A stretch of 64,000 bases of DNA. Origin: Tenacibaculum aquimarinum. GTDB lineage: Bacteria; Bacteroidota; Bacteroidia; Flavobacteriales; Flavobacteriaceae. The notes under the pieces were generated by a model. That model was given only the letters and a program-made list of their open reading frames with translations, was not told the DNA's origin and did no database searches. How positions within the stretch are numbered: the first letter of the stretch is position 1; each line of letters begins with the position of its first letter. The stretch lies in NCBI RefSeq assembly GCF_022478115.1, contig NZ_JAKGSC010000001.1, positions 124,001-188,000 on the forward strand, read 5' to 3'. A program made the translations under genes and the position numbers. Shown here in pieces: positions 25,276-35,900 of the stretch.

Positions 25276-25283
25276 CAAAAATA
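25276..25283 (-). promoter_or_regulatory. Candidate -7 element of the rpsP operon
   Basis: On the minus strand TATTTTTG matches TAnnTTTG, 67 bases upstream of the rpsP start, leaving room for a structured leader. Confidence 0.5.
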
Positions 25284-25327
25284 CAAAACCTTTTTAAACT
25301 AAAACACTAATTATCAATAATTTTTAT

Positions 25328-25410
25328 GGCGTTCGAGCGGGCTTTCACTACTCGCTTTTTTTCATACTTCAAAAAGAGCTCAAACAAGCCGTTCAATCCC
25401 TAACGCAAGC
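25328..25410 (+). repeat. Dispersed hairpin element, family 1 subtype b, copy C
   Basis: GGCGTTCGAGCGGGCTTTC, ACTACTCGCTTTTTTT, a loop, AAAAAGAGCTCAAACAAGCC, GTTCAATCCC and TAACGCAAGC. The ends GCGTT/AACGC are inverted. Its right edge abuts the heptamer tandem array at 25411. It matches copies D (43195-43276, minus) and E (9641-9725). Confidence 0.75.
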
Positions 25411-25490
25411 ATCAGTAATCAGTAATCAGTAATCAGTAATCAGTAATCAGTAATCAGTAATCAGTAATCAGTAATCAGTAATCAGTAATC
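25411..25490 (+). repeat. Heptamer tandem array, 11 copies of ATCAGTA
   Basis: Eleven perfect, unspaced copies of ATCAGTA (25411-25487) plus a final ATC, 80 bases in all. No open frame or CRISPR-like spacers. It starts exactly where the dispersed element C ends, 169 bases upstream of dnaE. Perfect copies suggest recent slippage, so copy number probably varies. Confidence 0.95.
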
Positions 25491-25498
25491 AAAATTAA

Positions 25499-25599
25499 AA
25501 ACTTTGAAACTTTGAAACTTTCTAACTTTCTAACTTTCTAACTTTCTAACTTAAAAACGTTAATAACTTCTCTCTTCTTTTCTCTTTTCTCTTTTCTCT
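25499..25599 (+). repeat. Octamer tandem repeats and pyrimidine tract upstream of dnaE
   Basis: Two copies of AAACTTTG (25499-25514), then four of AACTTTCT (25516-25547) plus a partial copy, then a 33-base pure pyrimidine run (25567-25599) containing three TTTTCTC units. Together with the ATCAGTA array and element C this accounts for most of the 450-base gene-free stretch 25209-25658. The last 59 bases before dnaE hold no promoter box I can name. Confidence 0.9.
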
Positions 25600-25658
25600 A
25601 ATCCGTATTTTTACAACTCGTTTAAACAGCTAAACGTATCAACAAATAAACATCCTTC

Positions 25659-28600
25659 ATGTACTTAATTTTCGATACAGAAACTACGGGTTTACCTAAA
25701 AGTTGGAACGCTCCAATTACCGACACAGACAATTGGCCAAGGTGTATTCAAATTGCCTGGCAATTGCATGACGAAATGGGAAACGTTGTAGAACACAACG
25801 ATTTTTTGATTCAACCAGACGGATTTAATATTCCGTTTGATGCCGAAAGAATTCATGGGATTTCTACAGAATTAGCTGCCAAAGACGGAATTACGTTACC
25901 CGAAGGATTACAATTATTTAACGAAGCTTTACAAAAAACTAAATTTATTGTTGGTCAAAATGTAGGTTTCGATATTAATATTATGGGCTGTGAGTTCCAT
26001 CGTTTGGGTGTAGAAAATAATTTAACAACACTTCCACTTTTAGATACGTGTACAGAGAAAACGGCATTAATGTGTCAGATTCCTGGAGGTCGTGGCGGGA
26101 AATTTAAATTACCAACCTTAACTGAATTACACAATCATTTATTTGGTACTGGTTTTGGCGAAGCACACAACGCAACTGCCGATGTTGAGGCAACAACACG
26201 TTGTTTTTTAGAGTTAATTCGTTTACAAGAATTTACAAAAGAACAATTAGATGCTGATGACGATTATTTCAAAAATTTCTCTGAAGCCAACCCAAAGCCA
26301 ATTCAAGTAATTGGTTTAAAACACATCAACCTTAAAAGGGAAAGTGAGAAGATTCGTAAAAGTCTTGAAAAGCTAAAAGACACAGCTGACACCAAATCTA
26401 CCTCAGCAGGTTTAGCGGAATTAGAAGGTGTTCAGTTTTCGCATTTACACAATCATACACAATATTCAGTTTTACAATCTACCATGCAAATTGGTAATAT
26501 TGTTAAAGCAGCTGCAAAAGACAACATGCCAGCAGTTGCCATGACAGATACTGCAAACATGATGGCTTCATTTCATTTTGTTAGCGCTGTTTTAAAACAC
26601 AATAAAACTGCAGAAACTCCAATGAAACCAATTATTGGTTGCGAGTTTAATGTCTGTACAGATCATAAAAATAAATCGCAAAAAGACAACGGTTATCAAG
26701 TTGTTTTGTTAGCAAAAAATAAAAAAGGGTATCACAATTTAGCAAAAATGTCTTCCATTGCTTTTGTGGATGGTTTCTATTATGTTCCTAGAATTGACAG
26801 AGAAGTTATCAAAAAGTACAAAGAAGATATTATTGTTTTAACAGGAAATTTATACGGTGAAGTACCAAGTAAAATTCTAAATGTTGGAGAAAAACAAGCC
26901 GAAGAAGCATTGCTTTGGTGGAAAGAAGAATTTCAAGACGATTTTTATATTGAGTTGATGCGTCATAATCAACAAGATGAAAAAATTGTAAATGAAACCT
27001 TATTAAAATTCTCTAAAAACCATGACATTAAAATTGTTGCCACAAACAACACTTTCTATTTAGAGAAAAAAGATGCAAATGCACACGATATTTTATTGTG
27101 TGTAAAAGATGGAGAAAAACAAGCTACGCCAAAAGGAAAAGGTCGTGGTTATCGATATGGCTTACCTAACGAAGAGTATTATTTCAAGTCTACCGACGAA
27201 ATGAAAAACCTCTTCGCAGATTTACCAGAAGCTATTATCAATATTCAAGAAATTGTAGATAAAATTGAAATTTTCACTTTAGCAAGAGACGTTTTATTAC
27301 CTGCTTTTGATATTCCAGAAGAATTTAAAGACGCTGAAGATGAAATAGACGGTGGAAAACGAGGAGAAAATAATTTCCTAAAACACTTAACTTTTGTTGG
27401 TGCTAAAAAACGTTATGGAGAAATTACAGAATCCATTAAAGAGCGTTTAGATTTTGAGTTAGAAGTAATTGAAAAAACAGGTTATCCTGGTTATTTTTTA
27501 ATTGTTGAAGATTTTATTCGCGAAGCAAGAAATATGGATGTTTCTGTGGGTCCTGGACGTGGTTCTGCAGCAGGTTCTGTAGTTGCTTATTGTCTTTGGA
27601 TTACAAATATTGATCCTATTAAATACGATTTACTTTTTGAGCGTTTCTTAAATCCAGAACGTGTATCCATGCCCGATATTGATATTGATTTTGATGATGA
27701 AGGTCGTGGACGTGTTATGGATTATGTAATTGATAAATATGGCGCAAATCAAGTTGCACAAATTATTACTTACGGAACCATGGCTGCAAAATCCTCTATT
27801 AGAGATACTGCCAGAGTTTTAGATTTACCACTTTTTGAAGCCGATAGAATTGCAAAATTAATTCCAGGAATTAAACTGAAAAATATTTTTGGTGAAGACG
27901 CAAAAAGTAAAGGAAAAGTTGATGGTTTACGTTCAGAAGAAAAACAATTAGTAGAAGAGTTAAAAAACATGTCTTTCGGAAACGATTTGGTTTCAGAAAC
28001 GATAAATAAAGCTACAATATTAGAAGGTTCTGTTAGAAATACTGGTATTCATGCTTGTGGTGTAATTATTACACCCGGAGATATTACAAACTATGTTCCC
28101 GTAGCTTTAGCTAAGGATTCCGACATGTATGTTACCCAATTTGATAACTCTGTAGTAGAATCTGCAGGTTTATTAAAAATGGATTTCTTGGGTTTAAAAA
28201 CGTTGACTTTAATTAAAGACACCGTTAAAATTGTAAAGGCAAAACATAATGTAGATTTAGATCCAGAGAATTTTCCATTAGATGATGAAAAAACATACGA
28301 ACTTTTCCAAAGAGGAGAAACTGTAGGTATTTTTCAGTATGAATCTCCAGGAATGCAGAAACACATGCGCTCTTTAAAACCTACGGTTTTTGCAGATTTA
28401 ATTGCAATGAACGCATTATACAGACCTGGACCAATGGAATATATTCCGTCTTTTATTAATAGAAAGCACGGAACCGAAGATATTGAGTATGATTTACCTG
28501 CCATGGAAGAATATTTGGCAGAAACCTACGGAATTACAGTGTATCAAGAGCAAGTAATGTTACTCTCTCAAAAATTGGCAGATTTCACAAAAGGTGAAGC

Positions 28601-29999
28601 CGATGTTTTGCGTAAAGCAATGGGTAAAAAGCAAATTGCGGTACTTGATAAAATGAAACCAAAGTTCATTGAACAAGCTGGTAAAAACGGGCATGATGAA
28701 GAAAAATTAGAGAAAATTTGGAAAGACTGGGAAGCCTTTGCAAGTTATGCATTTAACAAATCTCACTCTACTTGTTATGCTTGGATTGCTTATCAAACTG
28801 CCTATTTAAAAGCGCATTACCCTGCGGAATATATGGCTTCTGTACTTTCAAATAATATGAAAGATATAAAAGCAGTGTCATTCTTTATGGAGGAATGTAA
28901 ACGAATGGGGTTACAGGTTTTGGGCCCAGATTTAAATGAATCTTATTTAAAATTTTCCGTAAATGATGAAGGTGCTGTTCGTTTTGGAATGGCTGCGGTT
29001 AAAGGGGTTGGTGCTGGAGCTGTAAGAGCAATTATTGAAGAAAGAAAAGAAAACGGAAACTACACTTCTATTTTTGATTTAGCGAAACGTGTTGATTTAA
29101 GATCTGCCAACAAAAAGTCTTTTGATAGTTTAATAAAAGCAGGTGCATTTGATTCTTTTACAGATACACACAGAGCTCAATATTTTGCAACAGATGAAAA
29201 AGGTTTAACCTTTTTAGAACGTGCCATGAAATTTGGAAGTAAATTTCAAGAAAATGAAAATTCTGCTCAGGTTTCTATGTTTGGAGAAGCTTCTACGGTT
29301 CAATTTCCTGAACCAGACATTCCTGAATGTGAAACTTGGGGAACCATGGAACTTTTATCGCAAGAAAAAGAAGTTATTGGTATTTATATCTCTGCACATC
29401 CGTTAGATGATTTTAAAAATGAAATGATTTTTTGCAATGCAACAATAAGGCATTTTAAAGATGATTTTAGCAAATATGTTGGAGCAAATTTATCTTTTGC
29501 AGGTATTGTAACTGATGTACAACACAGAGTTTCTAAAGCTGGAAAAGGTTGGGCTATGTTTACTATTGAAGACTATGCAGATAGTAATGAGTTTAGAGTT
29601 TTTGGAGAAGATTACTTGAAATTCAAACACTTTTTAGTTCCTAATTCTTTCTTATTTGTTCGCTCTACCATTCAAGCTGGTTGGACAAATAAAAATACAG
29701 GAGTTGTTGGTGAACCAAGGTTAAAGTTTTTAGACTTTAAGTTGTTACACGATATAATGGGAGAGTTATGTAAAAAAATAACCATAAAAATACCTTTACA
29801 TCAAATTACAAAAGACACCATTAAAAACCTAGAACATACCTTTGCAACCAATAGCGGAAATCAATCTTTGCATTTTACAATTTGGGATGCAGCAGAAAAA
29901 ATTGAAGTTAATACACCAAGTAGAAATACAAAAGTAAATATTACTAATGAGTTTTTGAGTTCACTTAAAATGAATAATATAGACTTTAAGTTGAATTAA
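25659..29999 (+). CDS. dnaE: DNA polymerase III alpha subunit with fused proofreading exonuclease
   Basis: 1446 residues, longer than E. coli DnaE. Residues 1-190 are a DnaQ-type 3'-5' exonuclease: MYLIFDTETTGLPKSW (DxE motif) and EAHNATADVEATTR (HxAxxD-like motif). A PHP domain starts at LHNHTQYSVL (263-272). The polymerase core has VSMPDIDIDFDDEGRGR, with active-site Asp at 673, 675 and 677, and GPGRGSAAGS before it. The C-terminal part holds a helix-hairpin-helix region and an OB fold (LSFAGIVTDVQHRVSKAGK). This is the replicative polymerase; the fused exonuclease architecture is, to my knowledge, normal for this phylum. It is separated from the next gene by 20 bases. Confidence 0.96.
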   Translation: MYLIFDTETTGLPKSWNAPITDTDNWPRCIQIAWQLHDEMGNVVEHNDFLIQPDGFNIPFDAERIHGISTELAAKDGITLPEGLQLFNEALQKTKFIVGQNVGFDINIMGCEFHRLGVENNLTTLPLLDTCTEKTALMCQIPGGRGGKFKLPTLTELHNHLFGTGFGEAHNATADVEATTRCFLELIRLQEFTKEQLDADDDYFKNFSEANPKPIQVIGLKHINLKRESEKIRKSLEKLKDTADTKSTSAGLAELEGVQFSHLHNHTQYSVLQSTMQIGNIVKAAAKDNMPAVAMTDTANMMASFHFVSAVLKHNKTAETPMKPIIGCEFNVCTDHKNKSQKDNGYQVVLLAKNKKGYHNLAKMSSIAFVDGFYYVPRIDREVIKKYKEDIIVLTGNLYGEVPSKILNVGEKQAEEALLWWKEEFQDDFYIELMRHNQQDEKIVNETLLKFSKNHDIKIVATNNTFYLEKKDANAHDILLCVKDGEKQATPKGKGRGYRYGLPNEEYYFKSTDEMKNLFADLPEAIINIQEIVDKIEIFTLARDVLLPAFDIPEEFKDAEDEIDGGKRGENNFLKHLTFVGAKKRYGEITESIKERLDFELEVIEKTGYPGYFLIVEDFIREARNMDVSVGPGRGSAAGSVVAYCLWITNIDPIKYDLLFERFLNPERVSMPDIDIDFDDEGRGRVMDYVIDKYGANQVAQIITYGTMAAKSSIRDTARVLDLPLFEADRIAKLIPGIKLKNIFGEDAKSKGKVDGLRSEEKQLVEELKNMSFGNDLVSETINKATILEGSVRNTGIHACGVIITPGDITNYVPVALAKDSDMYVTQFDNSVVESAGLLKMDFLGLKTLTLIKDTVKIVKAKHNVDLDPENFPLDDEKTYELFQRGETVGIFQYESPGMQKHMRSLKPTVFADLIAMNALYRPGPMEYIPSFINRKHGTEDIEYDLPAMEEYLAETYGITVYQEQVMLLSQKLADFTKGEADVLRKAMGKKQIAVLDKMKPKFIEQAGKNGHDEEKLEKIWKDWEAFASYAFNKSHSTCYAWIAYQTAYLKAHYPAEYMASVLSNNMKDIKAVSFFMEECKRMGLQVLGPDLNESYLKFSVNDEGAVRFGMAAVKGVGAGAVRAIIEERKENGNYTSIFDLAKRVDLRSANKKSFDSLIKAGAFDSFTDTHRAQYFATDEKGLTFLERAMKFGSKFQENENSAQVSMFGEASTVQFPEPDIPECETWGTMELLSQEKEVIGIYISAHPLDDFKNEMIFCNATIRHFKDDFSKYVGANLSFAGIVTDVQHRVSKAGKGWAMFTIEDYADSNEFRVFGEDYLKFKHFLVPNSFLFVRSTIQAGWTNKNTGVVGEPRLKFLDFKLLHDIMGELCKKITIKIPLHQITKDTIKNLEHTFATNSGNQSLHFTIWDAAEKIEVNTPSRNTKVNITNEFLSSLKMNNIDFKLN

Positions 30000-30019
30000 T
30001 TTTTTTATCGAAAAAATAA

Positions 30020-31345
30020 ATGAATCAAGATAAAAGCGGAGTTTGGAATAGTTGGAATGAAAATATTTCTTACAATTACAAATCACTATATAAAATCAAC
30101 TCAGAAGAAGAGCTTCAAGAAGTTGTAAGAAATTCAGAAAAAATTCGTGTTTTTGGAAACAAACAATCTTCTTCAGATATTGTTTCTGGGGCTTCAACTT
30201 TAGTTGACATTAAAACGTATAATAAAATTTTGTCTTTTAATGATTCCGAAAAAACAGTTACAGTTCAATCTGGTGTAATTTTAGGAGATTTACTAGAAGT
30301 AATCGAAGCAAGAGGCTGGTGTATTCCCTGTTTACCAGACATTAATACAATTACTATTGGTGGCGCATTAACAACAGGAACTCACGGAACTAGCGGAAAA
30401 TTACTAAGTGAATACATAACAAAATGTACGATTATTTTAGCAGATGGTTCGCTAAAAGAAATTACAGAAAAAGAGGAATTAATACATGCCGTAAGAGTTT
30501 CTTTGGGTGTTTTAGGTGTGCTCTCTGAAATCACATTTAAATGTGAAGATATTTACACTTTACATGTAAAAGAAGGACCTGAAAACGATAGTGATTGGCT
30601 ACCAAAAATTAAGGAACGCCTAAAAAAACATGATTTTCTTAGAATTTTATGGCTTCCTCATACGGATAAAGGATATGTTATTATTGGTGATAAAATTTCG
30701 GCAGATACAGAGATAAAAGAAAACCTAGGTCCTAAATTCTTGAAACACCGACGAAAAGCATCTAAAATATTATACAAGTACACACACGTTTTTCCATGGA
30801 TAACAGCAATTGCAAATAAACTTTTGTACAGAGGTTTTTTCAGTTCTACAAAAGAACACAAAGGCTCTTTATACCAAGCAACAGTTACAAAATCTAGAGG
30901 TTCTACTTTAGAATTAGCAGAATGGACAATTGGATTAGATAAGTTTCCGAAGGTTTTTGAAGAATTAAAAACAGAAATCAACAAATGGTCAAATAAATCA
31001 TTTATTCATATTCCAATGGATATTCGTTTTATTTATAAAGACACCTCTTGGTTAAGTTATGCTTATAAAAAAGATACTGTAACAATGGGTTGTGTTTCTA
31101 GAAACGCTGCCACTGCAGATTCTTATGAAGCTTTTAAAAGTATTGAAAAAATATTCTTAAAATATGGAGGGAAACCTCATTGGGGAAAACGATTTACCGC
31201 TAAAGACGCTGAACTTTCTAAAATCTACGATAAGTGGGAAGACTTTAAAATTTTAAGAAAAGAATTAGATCCTAACAATAAGTTTTTAAATCCATATTTG
31301 GCTGAATTATTTAACGAAAAACCATCAACTAATGAAACTACCTAA
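30020..31345 (+). CDS. FAD-linked sugar-1,4-lactone oxidase-like protein
   Basis: 441 residues. An N-terminal FAD_binding_4 domain (GNKQSSSDIVSGASTLVDIK, then TIGGALTTGTHGTSGKLLS near residues 112-130) and a C-terminal ALO-type domain ending GGKPHWGKRFTAKDAELSKI then DPNNKFLNPYLAEL. This matches the D-arabinono/L-gulono-1,4-lactone oxidase family, flavoenzymes that oxidise aldonolactones or alditols. No signal peptide. It overlaps the following HAD gene by 14 bases, so the two are coupled. The true substrate is unknown. Confidence 0.85.
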   Translation: MNQDKSGVWNSWNENISYNYKSLYKINSEEELQEVVRNSEKIRVFGNKQSSSDIVSGASTLVDIKTYNKILSFNDSEKTVTVQSGVILGDLLEVIEARGWCIPCLPDINTITIGGALTTGTHGTSGKLLSEYITKCTIILADGSLKEITEKEELIHAVRVSLGVLGVLSEITFKCEDIYTLHVKEGPENDSDWLPKIKERLKKHDFLRILWLPHTDKGYVIIGDKISADTEIKENLGPKFLKHRRKASKILYKYTHVFPWITAIANKLLYRGFFSSTKEHKGSLYQATVTKSRGSTLELAEWTIGLDKFPKVFEELKTEINKWSNKSFIHIPMDIRFIYKDTSWLSYAYKKDTVTMGCVSRNAATADSYEAFKSIEKIFLKYGGKPHWGKRFTAKDAELSKIYDKWEDFKILRKELDPNNKFLNPYLAELFNEKPSTNETT

Positions 31346-31988
31346 AGGATTTTTATTTGACTTTGATGGAGTTGTTGTTGATAGTAAAGAAAGCCATAAT
31401 TCTGCTTGGGCCTCAGCTTTTAAAGAGTTATTTAATTCAGAAATAGCTCCATTCCCTAAAACACATGCAGGAAAATCGCCAATGATTATTGCTGAATACT
31501 TTTGCAGCGTAATTGGTCAAGAAGAAAGAACGGAAGAATTGTTTTATTTGAAAGATATTCATTTAGACAAATATTTTAAAGTACCTAAACTACTACCTGG
31601 AGTTAGAGAATTTACAACTTTTTTATCTGAAAAAAACATTTCTTATGGAATTGCAAGTAATGCTACAAAACAATTTTTAAAGAACAGCATTCATTATTTA
31701 AATTTAGAGTTTACTACCGTTTTTGGAGTACAAGATTACATAAAACCAAAACCAGCTCCAGAAGCTTATATTACACTTGCAAAAGCTTTAAATTTTAAAG
31801 AAACAGACTTTAAAGATATTTGGGTTTTCGAAGATAGTTTAACAGGTACAACAGCAGCAAAATTAGCAGGTATGATTCCAATTGGGATTACTACACAGTA
31901 TTCTGAAGAAGAATTAAAGAAAGCGGGAAGTATATTAGTTTTTCCAACTTTGCTGGAAGCTTATCATTTTTTAACCAACAAATTTTAA
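31332..31988 (+). CDS. HAD family phosphatase (beta-phosphoglucomutase-like)
   Basis: 218 residues. HAD motif I is FLFDFDGVVVDSKESHNSAW (DxDGVxxDS, nucleophile D11 and D13 region), motif II/III follow as GIASNAT and KPKPAPEAY, and motif IV as WVFEDSLTGTTAAKLAG. It belongs to the sugar-phosphate phosphatase/phosphomutase branch. The 14-base overlap with the lactone oxidase suggests that the two act on related sugars. It ends 4 bases into the convergent gldA gene. Confidence 0.88.
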   Translation: MKLPKGFLFDFDGVVVDSKESHNSAWASAFKELFNSEIAPFPKTHAGKSPMIIAEYFCSVIGQEERTEELFYLKDIHLDKYFKVPKLLPGVREFTTFLSEKNISYGIASNATKQFLKNSIHYLNLEFTTVFGVQDYIKPKPAPEAYITLAKALNFKETDFKDIWVFEDSLTGTTAAKLAGMIPIGITTQYSEEELKKAGSILVFPTLLEAYHFLTNKF

Positions 31989-32878
31989 TTGGTTAATTCC
32001 CTAAATAGTTTTTCTAAATTTTTATTTTCTGAATTAAGTTCAAGAATCTTAAGTTCATGTTCTTGCGCAAAGTCAAATATTTTTGGACGCATATCTTCTT
32101 CCGATGAAAAAGTAAGTAACCAAGAATTATCGAAGTTATTTTTTATTGTTTTTACATTTGGTAAACGCTGTAAAAACTGCTCCTCAATCTTATAATCAAA
32201 CATAACATTTAGCACTTGTTCTTTTTGATTTTTAAGCTCGCTAAGCGGTTTATTAATTACGATTTCTCCTTTATCAATAATTATAACACTGTCGCACATT
32301 GCTTCTACTTCTTGCATTATATGTGTAGAAAGTAGTACCGTTTTTTCTTTTCCTAATTCTTTAATCAACTCTCTAATTTCAACTAACTGATTCGGATCTA
32401 AACCCGTTGTTGGTTCATCTAAAATCAACACATCTGGGTTATGAAGAATTGCCGCGGCTAAACCAACTCGCTGTCTATAACCTTTAGATAATTGACTTAT
32501 CTTTTTTGAAGCTTCTAATGTTAATCCAACTTTTTCAATTACAGTTTCTATTTGATTTTTATCAACTTTAAAAATTGAAGCTTGAAATTGCAGATATTCA
32601 CGAACATACATTTCTAAATACAACGGATTGTGTTCTGGCAAATAACCAATCGTTTTTTGTGCTGATATTGGATTTACAATCACATCAATATCATTTATTT
32701 TAATCTCACCTTCTGTAGGTTTTAAAAATCCAGTAAGCATTTTCATTGTGGTAGATTTCCCTGCTCCGTTTGGACCTAAAAAACCAACAATTTGACCTTT
32801 TTTCACTGAAAAAGAAATATTGTTTACAGCTTTTTGGTTTCCGTAATTTTTAGAAAGTGATGTTACTTGTATAGACAT
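31985..32878 (-). CDS. gldA: Gliding motility ABC transporter ATP-binding protein GldA
   Basis: 297 residues with a full ABC ATPase set: Walker A GPNGAGKST (35-43), signature LSKGYRQ (130-136), Walker B LILDEPTTGLDP (151-162), plus a C-terminal extension (KIEEQFLQRLPNVKTIKNNF) shared by GldA-like proteins. In Flavobacterium johnsoniae GldA works with GldF and GldG and is needed for gliding; gldA stands apart from gldFG there, as it does here. Assignment to GldA rather than another DrrA-type ATPase is from overall similarity. It overlaps the convergent HAD gene by four bases. Confidence 0.85.
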   Translation of the reverse strand: MSIQVTSLSKNYGNQKAVNNISFSVKKGQIVGFLGPNGAGKSTTMKMLTGFLKPTEGEIKINDIDVIVNPISAQKTIGYLPEHNPLYLEMYVREYLQFQASIFKVDKNQIETVIEKVGLTLEASKKISQLSKGYRQRVGLAAAILHNPDVLILDEPTTGLDPNQLVEIRELIKELGKEKTVLLSTHIMQEVEAMCDSVIIIDKGEIVINKPLSELKNQKEQVLNVMFDYKIEEQFLQRLPNVKTIKNNFDNSWLLTFSSEEDMRPKIFDFAQEHELKILELNSENKNLEKLFRELTN

Positions 32879-32937
32879 TTTTCAAAAATAAAATGATTTA
32901 TCTATTCAACGAAGTTTTTACCTAATTAGTTTACATG

Positions 32938-32970
32938 AAAAAACCGATTGAATAATTCAATCGGTTTTTT
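32938..32970 (-). terminator. Intrinsic terminator after the secreted metalloprotease gene
   Basis: Stem of ACCGATTGAA/TTCAATCGGT with loop TAA, flanked by A and T runs, 17 bases past the metalloprotease stop and upstream of gldA. Confidence 0.9.
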
Positions 32971-32986
32971 ATGCTTTATAAAAAGT

Positions 32987-35900
32987 TTATTTTATAATAA
33001 TTTTTCTTGTGGAAATTTTACCTCCATTAGAAATTCTTAACAAATAAATTCCTGTTGAAACATTATCGTATATTAACTTTTCAGAGAATTGTGTTGAAAC
33101 ATTTTTAAATGTTTTTTGATTTACTTTTCTCCCTCTTAAATCATATAACTGAGTTTTTACTTCATCTGTGTTAATCACTTCAAAAGCTAAATTAATTTCT
33201 CCGTTTGAAGGGTTTGGGTATAAATTAAAACCACTAAAAGCAAAATCTTCTATTGACGCTGCCGGATTTTGAACTTCTATTGTATAATCTTCAGTTTCTC
33301 CCCATCCGCTTGCGTAATTTGCTGTACATGGACCGTCTCCGTGAGGCGCACTTGTTCCGGTATACTCTAACACAACACGCATTCTAGTATTTCCTGTTAC
33401 AGCATCACTTGGTATTGTTATGTTTAAAGTGGCGGTTGAAACGTCATCTAAATGAGTTCCTAAGTCATATCGCTCGTCTGTTATATTGAACACATAATCT
33501 TTATTCCAGTCTATAAACACATAAACATGGTCTTGAAATCCTGCAGTATCAAAAGTTACACTTATTTGATGTTCTTCATCTGTATTTACAGTGGTAGAAA
33601 CTGATGTAAAATCCTGATAACCATCTAATACGCCATCAGTATTTGAATCATAGTCATTGTCTGAATTATTATTTATAGTATTAAATGTTACATTAGAAAT
33701 CCACTCACTACTAGTGCTTTCACTAAATGTAGAGTCACAATAAGAAGGATCTTCAGTTGTAAAACTAAATGCACTTGAGAAAGCACCTTCTGCACATTCA
33801 TTTTTAGGCTTTACTCTCCAGAAATACTGTGTACTTCCATTTAATACAGTAGAAACTGTATATGAATTTGTACTCACAGTTCCAGAATCTATAATATTTG
33901 AAAAGCTATTATCAGTTGCAACTTCAACATCATAAGAACTAGCATTAGAATCTAAATTCCATATTAAATCTGGTGTAACAGTTATATCTGTAGCACCATC
34001 AGCTGGTGTAGTTAAGGTTAAACTAGAAAAAGCACTTCCTAAAACCAATAATTCTGCATTTACAGTTCGCATAACAGAAGTAGTGGCTGAAGTTCCAGTA
34101 ATTTCAATTGTATATAGTTGAGCTGTTGCTCCATCAAAATTACTCACTGTCATTGTAACATCTCCATCGCTATTTATTGTAGAAGGAGAAAAAGAAATAC
34201 TTGAACCTGCTGGTTCATTAGCTGTGGTAAATGAAACATCTTCTGTTAAACCATTTACAAAATCTAGATTTAGAGTATAATCAACTGAATTCCCTCCTGA
34301 ATTACAAGCACTTTGTTGTGTAGTATTATTAGCAAAAACAAATGTTGGTGTTGTAGAGTTTATAGTAAAATTAGATGAATTTACACTGTAAAAGATATTA
34401 TCAACAGCTTCTATCATTATTCTAGCTGAGGTTGAAGGGGTATCTGGCACTGAGAAAGTATGTGTACCATCATTTGGAGTACTTTCAATTAAAGTAATTG
34501 GAAAAGTAACCCCTCCATCTATAGAAAGTCTAATTTTAACATTAGCACAATTAATTGGAGCAATATCTGTAGCTGCTTTATCCCAAGTGATTGTTTGAGT
34601 AGAACCTGTGTCCCAAGTAACTACAGTATTTTGAGAAGTTACAACAAATGGATCCGAGCTACCATCAACAGTAATAGTTGTTGTATCAAAACTTGATTGT
34701 CCATTTAATCCAGTTGCAGACGGTTCTCTATCTCTAACAGTTAACGCCCAATTTAAATCTCTAGCAACGGTAGATACTGTTTCCCAATCATCTCCAGAAT
34801 TTGGATTAGTCTCTGTTAATTGCCCAGCTACAACTCTACTTAACTTTGGAATATATCTATCTGGTGAAGTAGTTGGAGGTAAAGATCTAGCTTGTGCCCC
34901 AACTGTTCTTGTAGGTCCAAACTGACCACTAGTAACCTGACCACTATCTGTTTGCTCCCAGCTATACATTAAATTATCTCCTGAATCAGAATCTGTTGCA
35001 GTTCCTCTCAATACAAAAGCTGTTCCCTGAGGGATTGTATAATTTTGGCCTGCATTTGAATTTGGCGGATTATTAGTGATAGTAACAGGATTGTTGTCTT
35101 GCCAACAAGTTCTATTATTAGTAACATTATCCATTACTTGTTTTATACTATGATAATGAAAATAAGGATCACTATTTTGTTGCACATTAGAACTTGTAAT
35201 ACCCGCATAACCCATTATTGTTGAACCAGACCCTGGTTCTGCATTAACTCCTGTGCCCTCTGTGGAGTGAGAGAATGTGTGATTAGCACCCATTTGATGA
35301 CCTATTTCATGAGCTACATAATCCACATCAAAAGTATCTCCTTGTGGTATTCCATCAGCTGGTGAAGTAATTCCAGCTCCTTTATTTTCATCATTTGTAC
35401 TACTAGTATCATCTCTACAAACACAACCAATACACCCAGCATTTCCACCTCCTCCAGATGCACCGAACATATGCCCTATATCGTAAGCATCATTTCCTAT
35501 TACATCTGTAAGCGTATTTTGTAGCTCAACATTCCAAGCACTCAGTGAACCTGAATAAGGATCTGTCGCTGAATCGGTATAAATTAATTCCGGAAAATCT
35601 TGTAACTCAAAAGTAATTGCCATGTCTGTTTCAAAAATAGCATTAACACGGGTTATTGTAGCGTTTATGGCTGACAATGCCCCAGCAACAGTTCCTCCAT
35701 GAAACTGTGTGTATTCTCCATTTACAGAAACAGCAAGTCTAAACTTACGAAGTATTTGATCATTAGCATCTCTTTGAGTAATGCTGTTTTTTCCTGAATC
35801 TTTTACAATTTCATCTACAGTTGAACATACAAAATCTTCTTTAGGTAAATTTGTTTTAGACAATCTATTATAAACAATGTATTTTTCAACATTTCCTTCT

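Noticed and set aside
25411..25490. CRISPR array
   Set aside because: The repeats are 7 bases with no spacers and no cas genes; it is a simple tandem array.
32883..32890. TATTTTTG box as gldA promoter
   Set aside because: It ends only five bases before the start codon, which would demand a leaderless or internally started message; not enough to call.
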